Below are positions 46,255-56,756 of a stretch of DNA of 64,000 nucleotides, in pieces (position 1 is the first letter of the stretch; each line of letters begins with the position of its first letter). The stretch comes from Streptococcus oralis subsp. dentisani. GTDB lineage: Bacteria > Bacillota > Bacilli > Lactobacillales > Streptococcaceae. Where the stretch lies: assembly GCF_007475365.1 (NCBI RefSeq), contig NZ_CP034442.1, forward strand, positions 682,001 through 746,000. The letters are read 5' to 3'. A program made the position numbers and the translations under genes. The notes under the pieces were generated by a model. The model was given only the letters and a program-made list of their open reading frames with translations, was not told the DNA's origin and searched no databases.

Positions 46255-48291
46255 CTAGTCTTTCCCACCAAGTTTGCTATTGATAGTCATCATGATACTG
46301 GCAATTTTCTCTCCCCAGTATGGGTCAGAAGCATAGCGTACATTCATACCAGAAGCCTTGTTTCCAAGATGGTCTCGTCCATAGTCAATGTAGTTCTCAC
46401 GAATCCACTTAGCCGCGCCGAGGATCCCCTTATCCACATCATCAAATTTTTTGGCCGAGGTATATGGGCTCGAATCATAAGCTGCAATTCCAAAGAAGTT
46501 ATTCTTATCCTTGGCAATCTGGCTCCGTCCCCAAGCACTCTCAAGTGCACTATGAGCCATTAAGTAAAGAGCATTCACACCATAGCGTTTCTCAGCTTCC
46601 TTAAAAATAGCACCCTTACCAGCGAGGCGACTATCCCGAATATTCATCAAAGAATAAACTTTATCCAATTCGGCTGCGCTGTAATTACTTGGTTTAGTCA
46701 AATTTCTAAAGAGGAAGGGATTTTCAATGGTAAAGCCATCAAAATGAATTCCATCAGTTGAATAATATTTCTTACCAATAGTCATAGCTGAGCTATGTGG
46801 CGCAACACGGAGACTTACATAAGGTGATAACTCATGGTAAAAATACTTGCCATCACTTGTATAATGAGGGACAAATTCACTATCTTTATCAATAGCTTCT
46901 AAATCACTTTTATTCATGAAGCCAGATAAACCAGAAACATTGACTGGTATTTGACTATCTTTTTTAGATTGGACATCTCCAAGTGAGACGATAGTTCCTT
47001 TGGATACATAACTCAATCTTTCACCAGAAGCGCTATAAATATAAGCAGTAATCGGTTTCACTTTGTAATATTTTGCCTCTGATATCCACTTCCCATTATT
47101 CTGGAAGGAATACTCTTTACCTTTGATCGTAAAAGTACCTGTTACATATCGACCATCATCTTTTAGATAGTACCAAGCATCGTAATCTTTGTCAAAAATC
47201 CATTCATTTTTGGCCATATAGCCACCTGATTTAAGGTAGTATGAACCAATCCATTCACGTGAAGCGTAGGTCCCACCTGACTTCAAGTAAAACCAGCTAT
47301 TGTAGGATTTATCAAAAATCCACTCTTTTTCCGCCATAGCGCCACTATCTTTCAGATAATAGTCACTTTTCCACTGGCTACTTGCCATCACACCATCGCT
47401 ATTGAAATAGTACCATGTTCCTTTTATTTTTTCCCATTTGTTGCGAGAAATCTTGCCTGAAGCTGTTGCATAGTACCACTTGTCAGATATTTTCACCCAA
47501 TCATTTTCTGCCATGGCACCACTACCTTGGAAGAGATAGTCATTATAGATGGTGCGACTAAGCATGACACCATCCTTATCAAAGTAATACCAAGAACCTT
47601 CAATCTTTTCCCATTTGTCGCGAGAAATCTTGCCCGAAGCTGTTGCATAGTACCACTTGTCAGATATTTTTACCCAATCATTTTCTGCCATAGCACCGTT
47701 GCCTTTGACAAGGTAATCATCAATTATAGTATTACTGAGCATAATACCGTTTTTGTCAAAGTAATACCAGACGCCTTCAATCTTTTCCCATTTATTGCGA
47801 GAAATCTTGCCTGAAGCTGTTGCATAGTACCATTGGTCAGATATTTTCACCCAATCGTTTTCCGCCATAGCACCGTTACCTTTGACAAGGTAATCATCAA
47901 CTATGGTATTACTGAGCATAATGCCATTTTTATCAAAGTAATACCAGACGTCACCAATTTTTTTCCAGTTTACGACAGGCTGGTTATTTTCATAAAAACG
48001 CCAGTTTCCTTGCTCTTTTTTCCAACCTTCCTTGATAACTTCCTCGATAACTTCCTCTTTTTTTTCCTTTTTGGATGAGTCATCTTTAGAAGAATTTTCC
48101 TCTTTTACAACCGGCTCTTTCTTGGGCTCCACTTGGGGAACTTCCTTTTTCGGAGTAGCTTCCTCTTTTTTCTCGACTACATCTGTGGTCTGAGTTTTTT
48201 TCGTAACCTGAGATTCTTCAGCATATACAGATGTCTTTGCAAATCCTGCCATAGAAAGAACGACAGTACTTGCAAGTAGTATCTTCTTCAT
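46255..48291 (-). CDS. lytB: Choline-binding endo-beta-N-acetylglucosaminidase LytB
   Basis: A 678-residue secreted murein hydrolase needed for daughter-cell separation. Order: signal peptide (1-24); a lysine/glutamate-rich linker (about 25-88); choline-binding repeats (about 90-405, with many GxWYYFxxxG motifs); an SH3b/WW-like region; and the GH73 domain (about 545-678). ALESAWG carries the likely catalytic glutamate, followed by NNFFGI. Three near-identical 59-residue repeat units occupy the central part. In pneumococcus it is a WalR target; a degenerate WalR-like site lies at 48360-48376. Confidence 0.95.
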   Translation of the reverse strand: MKKILLASTVVLSMAGFAKTSVYAEESQVTKKTQTTDVVEKKEEATPKKEVPQVEPKKEPVVKEENSSKDDSSKKEKKEEVIEEVIKEGWKKEQGNWRFYENNQPVVNWKKIGDVWYYFDKNGIMLSNTIVDDYLVKGNGAMAENDWVKISDQWYYATASGKISRNKWEKIEGVWYYFDKNGIMLSNTIIDDYLVKGNGAMAENDWVKISDKWYYATASGKISRDKWEKIEGSWYYFDKDGVMLSRTIYNDYLFQGSGAMAENDWVKISDKWYYATASGKISRNKWEKIKGTWYYFNSDGVMASSQWKSDYYLKDSGAMAEKEWIFDKSYNSWFYLKSGGTYASREWIGSYYLKSGGYMAKNEWIFDKDYDAWYYLKDDGRYVTGTFTIKGKEYSFQNNGKWISEAKYYKVKPITAYIYSASGERLSYVSKGTIVSLGDVQSKKDSQIPVNVSGLSGFMNKSDLEAIDKDSEFVPHYTSDGKYFYHELSPYVSLRVAPHSSAMTIGKKYYSTDGIHFDGFTIENPFLFRNLTKPSNYSAAELDKVYSLMNIRDSRLAGKGAIFKEAEKRYGVNALYLMAHSALESAWGRSQIAKDKNNFFGIAAYDSSPYTSAKKFDDVDKGILGAAKWIRENYIDYGRDHLGNKASGMNVRYASDPYWGEKIASIMMTINSKLGGKD
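47443..47973 (-). repeat. Three tandem 177-bp repeats in lytB
   Basis: The segment GCGAGAAATC recurs at 47443, 47620 and 47797, exactly 177 nt apart. Each unit encodes 59 residues (GKISRNKWEK...KISDKWYYATAS) made of choline-binding motifs. The flanking repeats are more divergent, so these three arose by recent duplication or conversion. Confidence 0.85.
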
Positions 48292-48331
48292 TTTATTCTC
48301 CTCAGTAGAAAACTATCTACACTATTACTAT

Positions 48332-48376
48332 TTTATAAACCTTATTGTAACATAGTTAACTAACGGAAATATTACA
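48332..48376 (-). promoter_or_regulatory. lytB promoter and degenerate WalR-like site
   Basis: TTAACT (48354-48359) and TATAAA (48332-48337) with a 16-nt spacer. Upstream TGTAAT-ATTTC-CGTTAG (48376 to 48360) has one good and one poor WalR half-site. Confidence 0.42.
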
Positions 48377-48422
48377 AATTGATGAAGATTCTATGTCTTG
48401 TTGACGATAAGGAAGACCTAGT

Positions 48423-50172
<1,750 letters not shown>

Positions 50173-50212
50173 GACTTTTCCTCCTTAAATTTAAGGGGAG
50201 CAGATAAAGAAA

Positions 50213-50355
50213 AGGCCTTGCTAATGCAAGGCCTCAGTTGGGTTAGGCTAGAACTCATGCACACACTTAAAAAGTCTCCACAGAGAGTCCCCTATCCCTT
50301 TTATCTGACACCTTGTGAGTCTCTCTGGACTCCCCTTAAAGGTTAAATTTGTATT
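50213..50355 (-). promoter_or_regulatory. PyrR-binding attenuator of pyrK-pyrDb
   Basis: The minus-strand leader contains the PyrR anti-antiterminator loop AGTCCAGAGAGACT (complement at 50318-50331) and ends in terminator stem AGGCCTTGC/GCAAGGCCT (50213-50234) followed by TTTTCTTT. High UMP/UTP should favour PyrR binding and termination. Confidence 0.88.
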
Positions 50356-50384
50356 AGTATACTCTTTAGATGAAAAAAAGTCAA
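50356..50384 (-). promoter_or_regulatory. Promoter of pyrK-pyrDb
   Basis: TTGACT (50379-50384) and TATACT (50356-50361), 17 nt apart, on the minus strand. The -35 lies inside the terminator of the upstream gloA gene. Confidence 0.8.
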
Positions 50385-50412
50385 GTAGAAAACGAACATT
50401 CTACTTGACTTT
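50377..50412 (-). terminator. Terminator of gloA
   Basis: A 14-bp stem AAAGTCAAGTAGAA/TTCTACTTGACTTT followed by Ts on the minus strand. Confidence 0.85.
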
Positions 50413-50418
50413 ACTGGA

Positions 50419-50799
50419 TTATTTTTCACGAATGACTTCGACCTTGTAGCCGTCAGGATCCTTGACAAAGTAATAGTTTGGTGGGGTTCCTGGTAGGCCT
50501 TTGGGCTCTGTAACCTCATAGCCTTTGGCACTATGTTCTTGATGAAGAGCCTCAAGGTCAGGTGTGCTGAGGGCGATATGGGCAAAGCCATCTCCTACCA
50601 CGTAAGGGCCGTGGTCATAGTTATAGGTCAATTCCAACTCGTAGTCATCACCCTCAAGTCCTAGATAGACAATGGTGAAGGCATAATCTGGAAAATCCTT
50701 GCGACGCAATTCTTTAAAACCAAAAGCATCTTGATAGAAGGCGATTGATTTTTCAAGGTTTTCTACTCGCAAGCAGGTGTGTAGCATTTTTGAAGCCAT
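50419..50799 (-). CDS. gloA: Lactoylglutathione lyase (glyoxalase I)
   Basis: A 126-residue vicinal-oxygen-chelate enzyme detoxifying methylglyoxal. Metal ligands can be placed in MLHTCLRVENLEKSIAFY (His), LELTYNY (Glu), FAHIALS (His) and YKVEVIRE (Glu). Length and ligand set are typical. It is transcribed from its own space after rplT and ends in a strong terminator. Confidence 0.93.
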   Translation of the reverse strand: MASKMLHTCLRVENLEKSIAFYQDAFGFKELRRKDFPDYAFTIVYLGLEGDDYELELTYNYDHGPYVVGDGFAHIALSTPDLEALHQEHSAKGYEVTEPKGLPGTPPNYYFVKDPDGYKVEVIREK

Positions 50800-50821
50800 A
50801 GCTTTCTCCTTTATTTCTAAA

Positions 50822-50849
50822 AAGACTGGGACAATTCTGTTCCAGTCTT
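50822..50849 (-). terminator. Terminator of infC-rpmI-rplT
   Basis: Stem AAGACTGGRACA/TGTYCCAGTCTT with four-nt loop and TTTTT on the minus strand, 9 nt after the rplT stop. Confidence 0.82.
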
Positions 50850-50857
50850 ATCAATTA

Positions 50858-51217
50858 TTATTTACCAAGTTTTGCTTTAGCTGCATCTGCAAGAGCTGTG
50901 AAAGCTGCTGCATCGTTAACAGCCAAGTCAGCAAGCATTTTACGGTTAACTTCGATTTCAGCCAATTTCAAACCATGCATCAATTGTGAGTAAGAAAGTC
51001 CGTTCATACGAGCTGCCGCATTGATACGAGTGATCCACAATTTACGGAAGTCACGTTTTTTCTGACGACGGTCACGGTATGCATAGTAGTAAGAGTTCAT
51101 TACTTGTTCTTTTGCAGTACGGAACAAGATGTGTTTAGCTCCATAGTAACCTTTTGCTAATTTAAGAATACGTTTACGACGTTTGCGTGATACAACGCCA
51201 CCTTTAACACGTGCCAT
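50858..51217 (-). CDS. rplT: 50S ribosomal protein L20
   Basis: A 119-residue L20 with the very basic N-terminus [20 protein letters not shown] and the core [20 protein letters not shown]20 assembles early on 23S rRNA and in many bacteria represses its own operon. SD GGAGG precedes the start. It is the last gene of infC-rpmI-rplT. Confidence 0.98.
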   Translation of the reverse strand: MARVKGGVVSRKRRKRILKLAKGYYGAKHILFRTAKEQVMNSYYYAYRDRRQKKRDFRKLWITRINAAARMNGLSYSQLMHGLKLAEIEVNRKMLADLAVNDAAAFTALADAAKAKLGK

Positions 51218-51268
51218 GTTTTATTTCCTCCAAATATTTCCTAGAATTGTTTACTTACTGTTAGGCTA

Positions 51269-51469
51269 TTATTTCAAGCGAGTAAGCATTGCTTTGATAC
51301 GTTTGAAATCTCCTGAATGCACCATAGATGCTTTACGAAGATGACGACGTTGTTTCTTAGTTTTTCCGTGGAAACGGTGAGAAGTGTAAGCACGGAAACG
51401 TTTAAGTCCACCAGAACCTGTACGTTTGAAACGTTTAGCTGATGCGCGGTGTGTTTTTTGTTTTGGCAT
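51269..51469 (-). CDS. rpmI: 50S ribosomal protein L35
   Basis: A 66-residue, highly basic L35 ([20 protein letters not shown]). Between infC and rplT, the usual order. SD AAAGGAG is present. Confidence 0.98.
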   Translation of the reverse strand: MPKQKTHRASAKRFKRTGSGGLKRFRAYTSHRFHGKTKKQRRHLRKASMVHSGDFKRIKAMLTRLK

Positions 51470-51501
51470 GATTTTTTCTCCTTTATTTAACTTTCTGACA
51501 A

Positions 51502-52023
51502 CTATTTTTTGTCAGTTGCTGGCGCCAACTGCATGAACATTTGGCGTCCATCCATCTTAGCTCGTTGTTCGATGATGGCAATATCTTGTGTTGCTTCAGC
51601 AAACTCGGCTAAAACTTTTGCACCAATCTCTTTATGGGTGATCATACGCCCTTTAAAGCGAATAGATACCTTAACTTTATTTCCTTTTTCAAGGAATTTA
51701 CGTGCATTGCGAAGTTTTGTGTCAAAGTCTCCCTTGTCAATAGTTGGACTCAGACGAACTTCTTTCACAGTAACAACACTTTGTTTTTTACGTTGTTCTT
51801 TTTGCTTTTTCTGGTACTCAAATTTGAACTTACCGTAGTCCATAATTTTAGCAACAGGCGGTTTTGCTTGGGGTTGAATCAATACTAAGTCAACATTTGC
51901 ACTATCAGCCAATGCTTGCGCTTCGCTGAGTGGCTTGATGCCTAGCTGTTCTCCCTCAAGACCGATCAAGCGAACTTCACGTACACGAATTTCATCATTG
52001 ATGAATAAGTCTTGCTTTGCTAT
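51502..52023 (-). CDS. infC: Translation initiation factor IF-3 (ATA start likely)
   Basis: The IF3 family core begins [19 protein letters not shown]. An ATA codon at 52021-52023 with GAGGTG 7 nt upstream gives (M)AKQDLFIND and a 173-residue protein, matching the rare-codon starts (AUU, AUA) typical of infC, which allow IF3 to limit its own synthesis. The frame extends upstream to ATG codons (up to 195 aa), and some annotations use these, but they lie in the terminator hairpin. C-terminal domain: [18 protein letters not shown]. Confidence 0.88.
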   Translation of the reverse strand: MAKQDLFINDEIRVREVRLIGLEGEQLGIKPLSEAQALADSANVDLVLIQPQAKPPVAKIMDYGKFKFEYQKKQKEQRKKQSVVTVKEVRLSPTIDKGDFDTKLRNARKFLEKGNKVKVSIRFKGRMITHKEIGAKVLAEFAEATQDIAIIEQRAKMDGRQMFMQLAPATDKK

Positions 52024-52061
52024 GGTTTTCACCTCTTTTTTATTATTAGAGAAAAACAAGA

Positions 52062-52087
52062 GCGGGCTCGTAATGATACAAGCCCGC
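52062..52087 (-). terminator. Attenuator hairpin in the infC leader
   Basis: Stem GCGGGCTYGT/ACRAGCCCGC with a 6-nt loop, then TCTTGTTTTTC on the minus strand, upstream of infC. It probably works as a ribosomal-protein (L20-type) leader; the exact class was not recognised. Confidence 0.62.
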
Positions 52088-52187
52088 ACGTTATGATAGC
52101 GTTTCTTAGAAACTTTTCATCCGTAGGGCCAGGCAACTTGATGTCACAAGGCGAGAAGCTCTCACTTCTGCTTTTCTCAACTTTTAT

Positions 52188-52216
52188 ATGATACCAAGTT
52201 TTCTAGCCCTTGTCAA
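52188..52216 (-). promoter_or_regulatory. Promoter of infC-rpmI-rplT
   Basis: TTGACA (52211-52216) and TATCAT (52188-52193) on the minus strand, 17 nt apart; the leader to the ATA start is about 160 nt. Confidence 0.75.
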
Positions 52217-52270
52217 GATAAAAAGTCATTTTTTCAAAAAATTTCTGTTTTCTTCTTGATGTCCGCATCA

Positions 52271-52297
52271 AAAAGAGAGAACCTAGTTGGTTCCCTC
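52271..52297 (-). terminator. Terminator of the ABC exporter operon
   Basis: Stem GAGRGAACC/GGTTCYCTC followed by TTTTTG on the minus strand, 40 nt after the permease stop. Confidence 0.7.
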
Positions 52298-52335
52298 CCT
52301 GTGTTAGTTTTTTCCTCACCTTCCATATAGGAACG

Positions 52336-53520
52336 CTAAGACCTATTAAAAACTTCTTTTTTACGTGAACTTCCCCATCTTTCGATAAATAGAATCCCCA
52401 CTAACAAAAGAATAATCAGGCAAGAAAGTAAGACAATACCCATGCTACAATTTAAATCTACATTATTAATCTGCTTAGGTAATCTTCCAGATAAAATCTC
52501 CACTGAACGCAAGTAAGTAAAGGGAATCAGATGTGCAATACTCTGAAGAGGCTGGATCGTTTGGATACCAAACAATAAGCCAACAATCCCGATGAGGGAA
52601 AGAAAGAGGACAGGCATTTTTTGCTTGAAAAAGTAAGCAATCAAGTAGACGACTTCCACAATGACAATAAAAGCCAAGAAAGTTAAGAGCAAACTAGGAA
52701 ATAACACATCTTGTATCTTCCCAATAGTCACCTCTTGATTGGTTAAGCTATAGAACGGGTAGGGATAATCTAACTGTCCAAAACCACTTATCAGACTTCC
52801 CACTAGAAGAGAAAATCCACAGATTCCGATAAACAGCACGGTTACATAGCTCACCCCAACTCCAAGAGAAGACAAGGCAAATGTCACTTTTGAAAAAGGA
52901 TACAACTGAGCTGTGTCGAGATTATTTTGATATCTTTCTGCGAACAGTTGTGTTAGCATAAAAATAATAGCAATCACAAACAAGGTTGGGATGATAGCCT
53001 CTAAAATCCAGAGAATCTGATCAATCCCGTGAGTCGGATAATCTAAATTGTGGGCTTTTATGTTCAAGGGATACAGGGCTTGGTAAGTCTTTCGTTCGCG
53101 GTCAACCGCCATTTTAAAGTCAGAGTCAGAAGTCGATTCCTTCGATACAATTTCATAACGCTTTTCCTCATCTTGCCACTGCAAATAGTAGGCTTCTTTC
53201 CAGCGTCCTTCTTTTAACAAAGCCACAATTTCTTTCTTTTGAGTCAAAAGATTTTTTTGTATGTCTAAATTTTCTTTAGCAAACTGATATTCCTCCGAGC
53301 TGGTGTCAGACATTTGGGAGAGTTTCTCTTCATTTTCATTGATAGCTCTCTCGTTGGCTGCAATACGAGTTTCCAACCGATTCTCCAAGCTGACTGAGTT
53401 TGCAGTCCGACTATTTAAATAAAAGGTAACACCGAGTACAGATGCAAATAAAAGTAAGATAATCCAGTTTAAGCGACTTTTGAAAACTTTCTTTAACAAA
53501 AATAGGCTAATATCTTTCAT
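52336..53520 (-). CDS. ABC-2 type exporter membrane protein
   Basis: A 394-residue membrane protein with one N-terminal span (about 17-35), an extracytoplasmic domain of about 130 residues with coiled-coil-like glutamate/leucine repeats, and five to six further spans. The layout is that of an ABC-2 exporter permease. Its start overlaps the ATPase gene by 4 nt. Substrate unknown; similar pairs export peptides or give self-protection. Confidence 0.78.
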   Translation of the reverse strand: MKDISLFLLKKVFKSRLNWIILLLFASVLGVTFYLNSRTANSVSLENRLETRIAANERAINENEEKLSQMSDTSSEEYQFAKENLDIQKNLLTQKKEIVALLKEGRWKEAYYLQWQDEEKRYEIVSKESTSDSDFKMAVDRERKTYQALYPLNIKAHNLDYPTHGIDQILWILEAIIPTLFVIAIIFMLTQLFAERYQNNLDTAQLYPFSKVTFALSSLGVGVSYVTVLFIGICGFSLLVGSLISGFGQLDYPYPFYSLTNQEVTIGKIQDVLFPSLLLTFLAFIVIVEVVYLIAYFFKQKMPVLFLSLIGIVGLLFGIQTIQPLQSIAHLIPFTYLRSVEILSGRLPKQINNVDLNCSMGIVLLSCLIILLLVGILFIERWGSSRKKEVFNRS

Positions 53521-54110
53521 AACGGAACCTCTTCTATCTGCCCCTGACGAATGGTTACCATGCTATCGCAAATCTCCACCAACTCCTCTTTGTAGTGGGA
53601 ACTCAAAAGAACCAGCTGTTCTTGTCTATTGATTTGTGCCAGCCTATCAAAAAACTTCTGTCGATAATATTCGTCTAAACCGTTTGTTACCTCATCCATG
53701 AGCCAGCATTTCGCCTGACTGAGGAAATACATGGCAATCACCAAGCGTTGCTTCATCCCTAAGGAATACTTACGAATAGGAAGGCTGATATAGTCAGACA
53801 TTTCCCAATAGGCGATTTCATCACTCAAGTTCAGGCCTGACTTCCAGATGTTCTTTATGAGACGAAGGTAGTCCATCCCACTTAAGTTTCCATCCAGCCA
53901 TTCAACACTCTCATAATAAAACAAAGAAGGAGAGGCTGCGATATGTCCACTACTAAGGGGAAGCAGCTTGCTAATAGCTCGGAACAGTGTCGTCTTTCCC
54001 GAGCCATTGATAGCAAGAAGGCCATAAATCCTACCCTTTTTAAAGGTGAAATCCGCATCTTGCAAGATGACTTGTCGCGTTTTTAAGGTAACATGAGTAA
54101 GAGTTAACAT
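53517..54110 (-). CDS. ABC exporter ATP-binding protein
   Basis: A 197-residue ABC ATPase, shorter than usual. Walker A is AINGSGKTT (about 35), the signature is SLGMKQR, and Walker B is CWLMDEVTNGLD. Family members of this size lack the C-terminal extension. SD AAAGGAGG is upstream. Transcription may start at a weak promoter (54214-54242) or from the promoter at 54446-54474. Confidence 0.8.
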   Translation of the reverse strand: MLTLTHVTLKTRQVILQDADFTFKKGRIYGLLAINGSGKTTLFRAISKLLPLSSGHIAASPSLFYYESVEWLDGNLSGMDYLRLIKNIWKSGLNLSDEIAYWEMSDYISLPIRKYSLGMKQRLVIAMYFLSQAKCWLMDEVTNGLDEYYRQKFFDRLAQINRQEQLVLLSSHYKEELVEICDSMVTIRQGQIEEVPL

Positions 54111-54515
54111 ATCCAGCCCTCCTTTTTCTCAATTTTTAACGATTAATAGTTTCCTGTCTAGTAGTTAATGACCTCATAGCGAACATAATGCCAATCGGAC
54201 CAACTTTATAGTCATTATAGAGTAATAAGCAGACCATCTTGAAATGTTTACACATTTTTATGTCTGTGGTGATTCATACTATACTTCCAAGCGGTATTGT
54301 AATCATACCGATAACTTAGTGATTGTCACAGCAGATACGCTGGACTGAAAAAGATCAATAGATAACAAACTGGCTAATAAAACAACTTTTTCTGATTTTT
54401 CAAGGTTTTCATTGCCTTTATATCATTACTATTGAAAACGCTTTTATTATATCGTTTTTCTCAGTATTATGCAACAGATTTTCAGTTTATTTCACTAATA
54501 TATAACATTTCCTTC
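54111..54515 (-). other. Non-coding region between comEC and the ABC exporter
   Basis: About 400 nt with no substantial gene. It has a strong minus-strand promoter with a cre-like site at its downstream edge, a hairpin CGGTAT/ATACCG (54292-54310), a CACA/TGTG-ended hairpin near 54250, and a 12-codon frame MKTLKNQKKLFY (54374-54412). A second, weaker promoter (TATAAT at 54214-54219) sits nearer the ATPase gene. It could be a long leader or a small RNA. Confidence 0.55.
54433..54474 (-). promoter_or_regulatory. Promoter with cre-like site in the non-coding region
   Basis: TTGCAT (54469-54474) and TATAAT (54446-54451), 17 nt apart, on the minus strand. TGAAAACGCTTTTA (plus strand 54433-54446) is one mismatch from the CcpA consensus TGNAANCGNTNNCA and covers the start region. 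Confidence 0.6.
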
Positions 54516-56756
54516 CTAACGAACACTTTCCATTCGCCAACTATTCCATCCTTTAAAGCGAATGGCTCCTTGCTGATCGGTTCGGTAAATCTTACTCTTG
54601 ATGGATTCCAATCGTGTCAAGGTTTCCTGATGGGGGAGCTTGGCACGACTGTTCTTACCCACTGAAATAAGAGTGATCTCTGGTTTGAGTTTTTCTAGGA
54701 AAACTGGATTTGATGAAGTTTTAGCACCATGCTGGCCTGCTTTCAAGACATCCACTTCTATGTCAGGGTATTGCTTTAAAAGTTCTTTCTCTCCCTTCCC
54801 TTTCAAGTTTCCAGTAAAGAGAAAGTGCTTATCCAAAAGTTTTCCATGAAGAACCAAGGAATCATCGGCATCAGCTTCTCCAATTTCCCTTGGAGATAAT
54901 ACTTCTAACTGACTGCCAAAAATCGGCAAGTTCTCCCCTGCTGTCACACTGCGTACCTTGATTTTAGTCGCTTGTAGTTCTGCTACAAATTCCTTCTGTG
55001 TCAGACTTCCTTTTGATACTAAAATCTCCCCGACATGGAAAGCCTTGGTCACCTCCAGCAAATCTCCAACATGTTCCTTGTCTGTGTTGGTCAAAATCAG
55101 CTGGTCAATCTTAGCTACTCCTCGACTTTTAAGATAAGGAATCAAGGTTTTCTGGGCATTGCTAGTAGTTACCTTCTTCTGCCAAGATTCGATTTTCTTA
55201 TCAGATTCTGCCTTGCCTCCCACATCTATGAGGATGGTTTTACCAGTCACATCCCGTAGAAAAATACTTTCCCCCTGCCCTACATCCAGCATAGTGATTT
55301 CATTTTCCAGTGGATATTTGGTCAAGAAAAAGAGCCCCACGATAAAGAGACTAAACCCTGCTAGTCTTTTGATATTTTTTCTCATATCATAGACCAAGGC
55401 TAATGAAACTAAGAGAAGAATCAATAGCCATGCATTGGGTTGTCCAAAGACCAAAGGCCTGCTTGCCATCTGCGAAACCAAGCGAATTATGCCCTCCAAC
55501 CATTCAAAGATAAGGTTAAATTGAACGGCAGGATAGACAAAAGAAAAGGCAAACAAGATAGATAAGAGTGGTAAGAAAATCAAGTCAAAAAGAAAGGGAA
55601 AGACAAAGGTCAAAAGGATAGACCAAGGCTGAAATTCTGCAAAATAGAAAGATAGAATGGGCAATATTCCTAAGGAAATGACTAGACTTTCTCTGGCAAC
55701 AGCCTTGAGCCCCTCCCCTTCTTTACTTGTCATAGTCAAGATAAAAGCGTAGGCACAGGACAAGACACCTCCTGCCGTCAGGAAAAAGTTGGGCATGATG
55801 ATAAAGAGGACAAGAACCGTCAAGGCGAAATTATCCAGGCCCTTAACACCATGTTGGGCTAGTAACTTTTGCAAGAGACTACGAATGACCGAAGTCGAGA
55901 ATCCTGTCAGACCTGCATAGATAAGGGAAAAAGGATAAGTTAGCCACTTCAACTTTTCTTGAGTCAAGCCCAATCGTAATAGGAGTTTCTTAAAGGCATC
56001 CATGAAAAAGCCCACCTGCATACCAGACAAGGCAAAGAGATGGATAATCCCTAGACTAGAATAAAGCTCATTCATCTCCTCAAAGTCCGTATCCAGATGT
56101 CCTAGCAAAAGCCCCGTCATGTAGTTCCGCATAGGATCTGGAAAGTGCGTCTTGATCCAAACTACAGCCTTTCGACGTAAACTGGACAGATTTTCTCCTA
56201 TATCCCAACTGCGAACCTGTTTAAGTGACTTGATTCTCTTGATAGTTAGTGTCTGGTAAATCCCCTGAGTCTTCAGATAGGCTTGGTAGTCAAATCCACC
56301 AAAATTTCTCTGGCCTTCTGGCTCGGACAGTTTTCCTTCTAGTTCTATCTCATAAATATCTGTCAAGGCCTGAAATTGCTCTTTCTCCTCCTCGGACTGG
56401 AGTTTATAGTAGACTTGGAAAGTACGGCCGTCGGCCTTGCCCCTAAAGGACAGACTATCTCCATTGACCTTGATGGTATCTGGCAAAATTCGTACCCTCT
56501 CAACAGAATCCGCTAGGTTTTGACTAGCTTGACTCTGCTGCCAAGCTTGAAACAGAAACCAAAAGCCAAAGGCTCCACAAATCGCTAAAACTTTGCCTGC
56601 AGATTTCCAAGGAAATTGATGAAAGAGACAGAGCAGCAAAAAAACAAAGCCTAGTAAAGCAAGATAAGATACTGAGAAAATGGCATAGTAAAGCCAAAGT
56701 AATAGAAAACCCAGATAGATTAAGGGGATAGGAAGACTCTTAATCCACTGTAACAT
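54516..56756 (-). CDS. comEC: Competence DNA channel ComEC
   Basis: A 746-residue membrane protein forming the transformation DNA channel. The competence domain (about 215-480, many spans; GLLLGHLDTDF and FALSGMQVGFF) follows an N-terminal domain, and a beta-lactamase-like domain starts near TMLDVGQGESIF (about 495). The metal motif usually written HxHxDH reads TNTDKEHVGD here and is degenerate, while GQHGAKTSS keeps its histidine. It overlaps comEA by 17 nt. Confidence 0.95.
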   Translation of the reverse strand: MLQWIKSLPIPLIYLGFLLLWLYYAIFSVSYLALLGFVFLLLCLFHQFPWKSAGKVLAICGAFGFWFLFQAWQQSQASQNLADSVERVRILPDTIKVNGDSLSFRGKADGRTFQVYYKLQSEEEKEQFQALTDIYEIELEGKLSEPEGQRNFGGFDYQAYLKTQGIYQTLTIKRIKSLKQVRSWDIGENLSSLRRKAVVWIKTHFPDPMRNYMTGLLLGHLDTDFEEMNELYSSLGIIHLFALSGMQVGFFMDAFKKLLLRLGLTQEKLKWLTYPFSLIYAGLTGFSTSVIRSLLQKLLAQHGVKGLDNFALTVLVLFIIMPNFFLTAGGVLSCAYAFILTMTSKEGEGLKAVARESLVISLGILPILSFYFAEFQPWSILLTFVFPFLFDLIFLPLLSILFAFSFVYPAVQFNLIFEWLEGIIRLVSQMASRPLVFGQPNAWLLILLLVSLALVYDMRKNIKRLAGFSLFIVGLFFLTKYPLENEITMLDVGQGESIFLRDVTGKTILIDVGGKAESDKKIESWQKKVTTSNAQKTLIPYLKSRGVAKIDQLILTNTDKEHVGDLLEVTKAFHVGEILVSKGSLTQKEFVAELQATKIKVRSVTAGENLPIFGSQLEVLSPREIGEADADDSLVLHGKLLDKHFLFTGNLKGKGEKELLKQYPDIEVDVLKAGQHGAKTSSNPVFLEKLKPEITLISVGKNSRAKLPHQETLTRLESIKSKIYRTDQQGAIRFKGWNSWRMESVR

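Noticed and set aside
54374..54412. A 12-codon frame (MKTLKNQKKLFY) as a leader peptide
   Set aside because: Too short to support and the SD spacing is poor; kept only as a note on the non-coding region.
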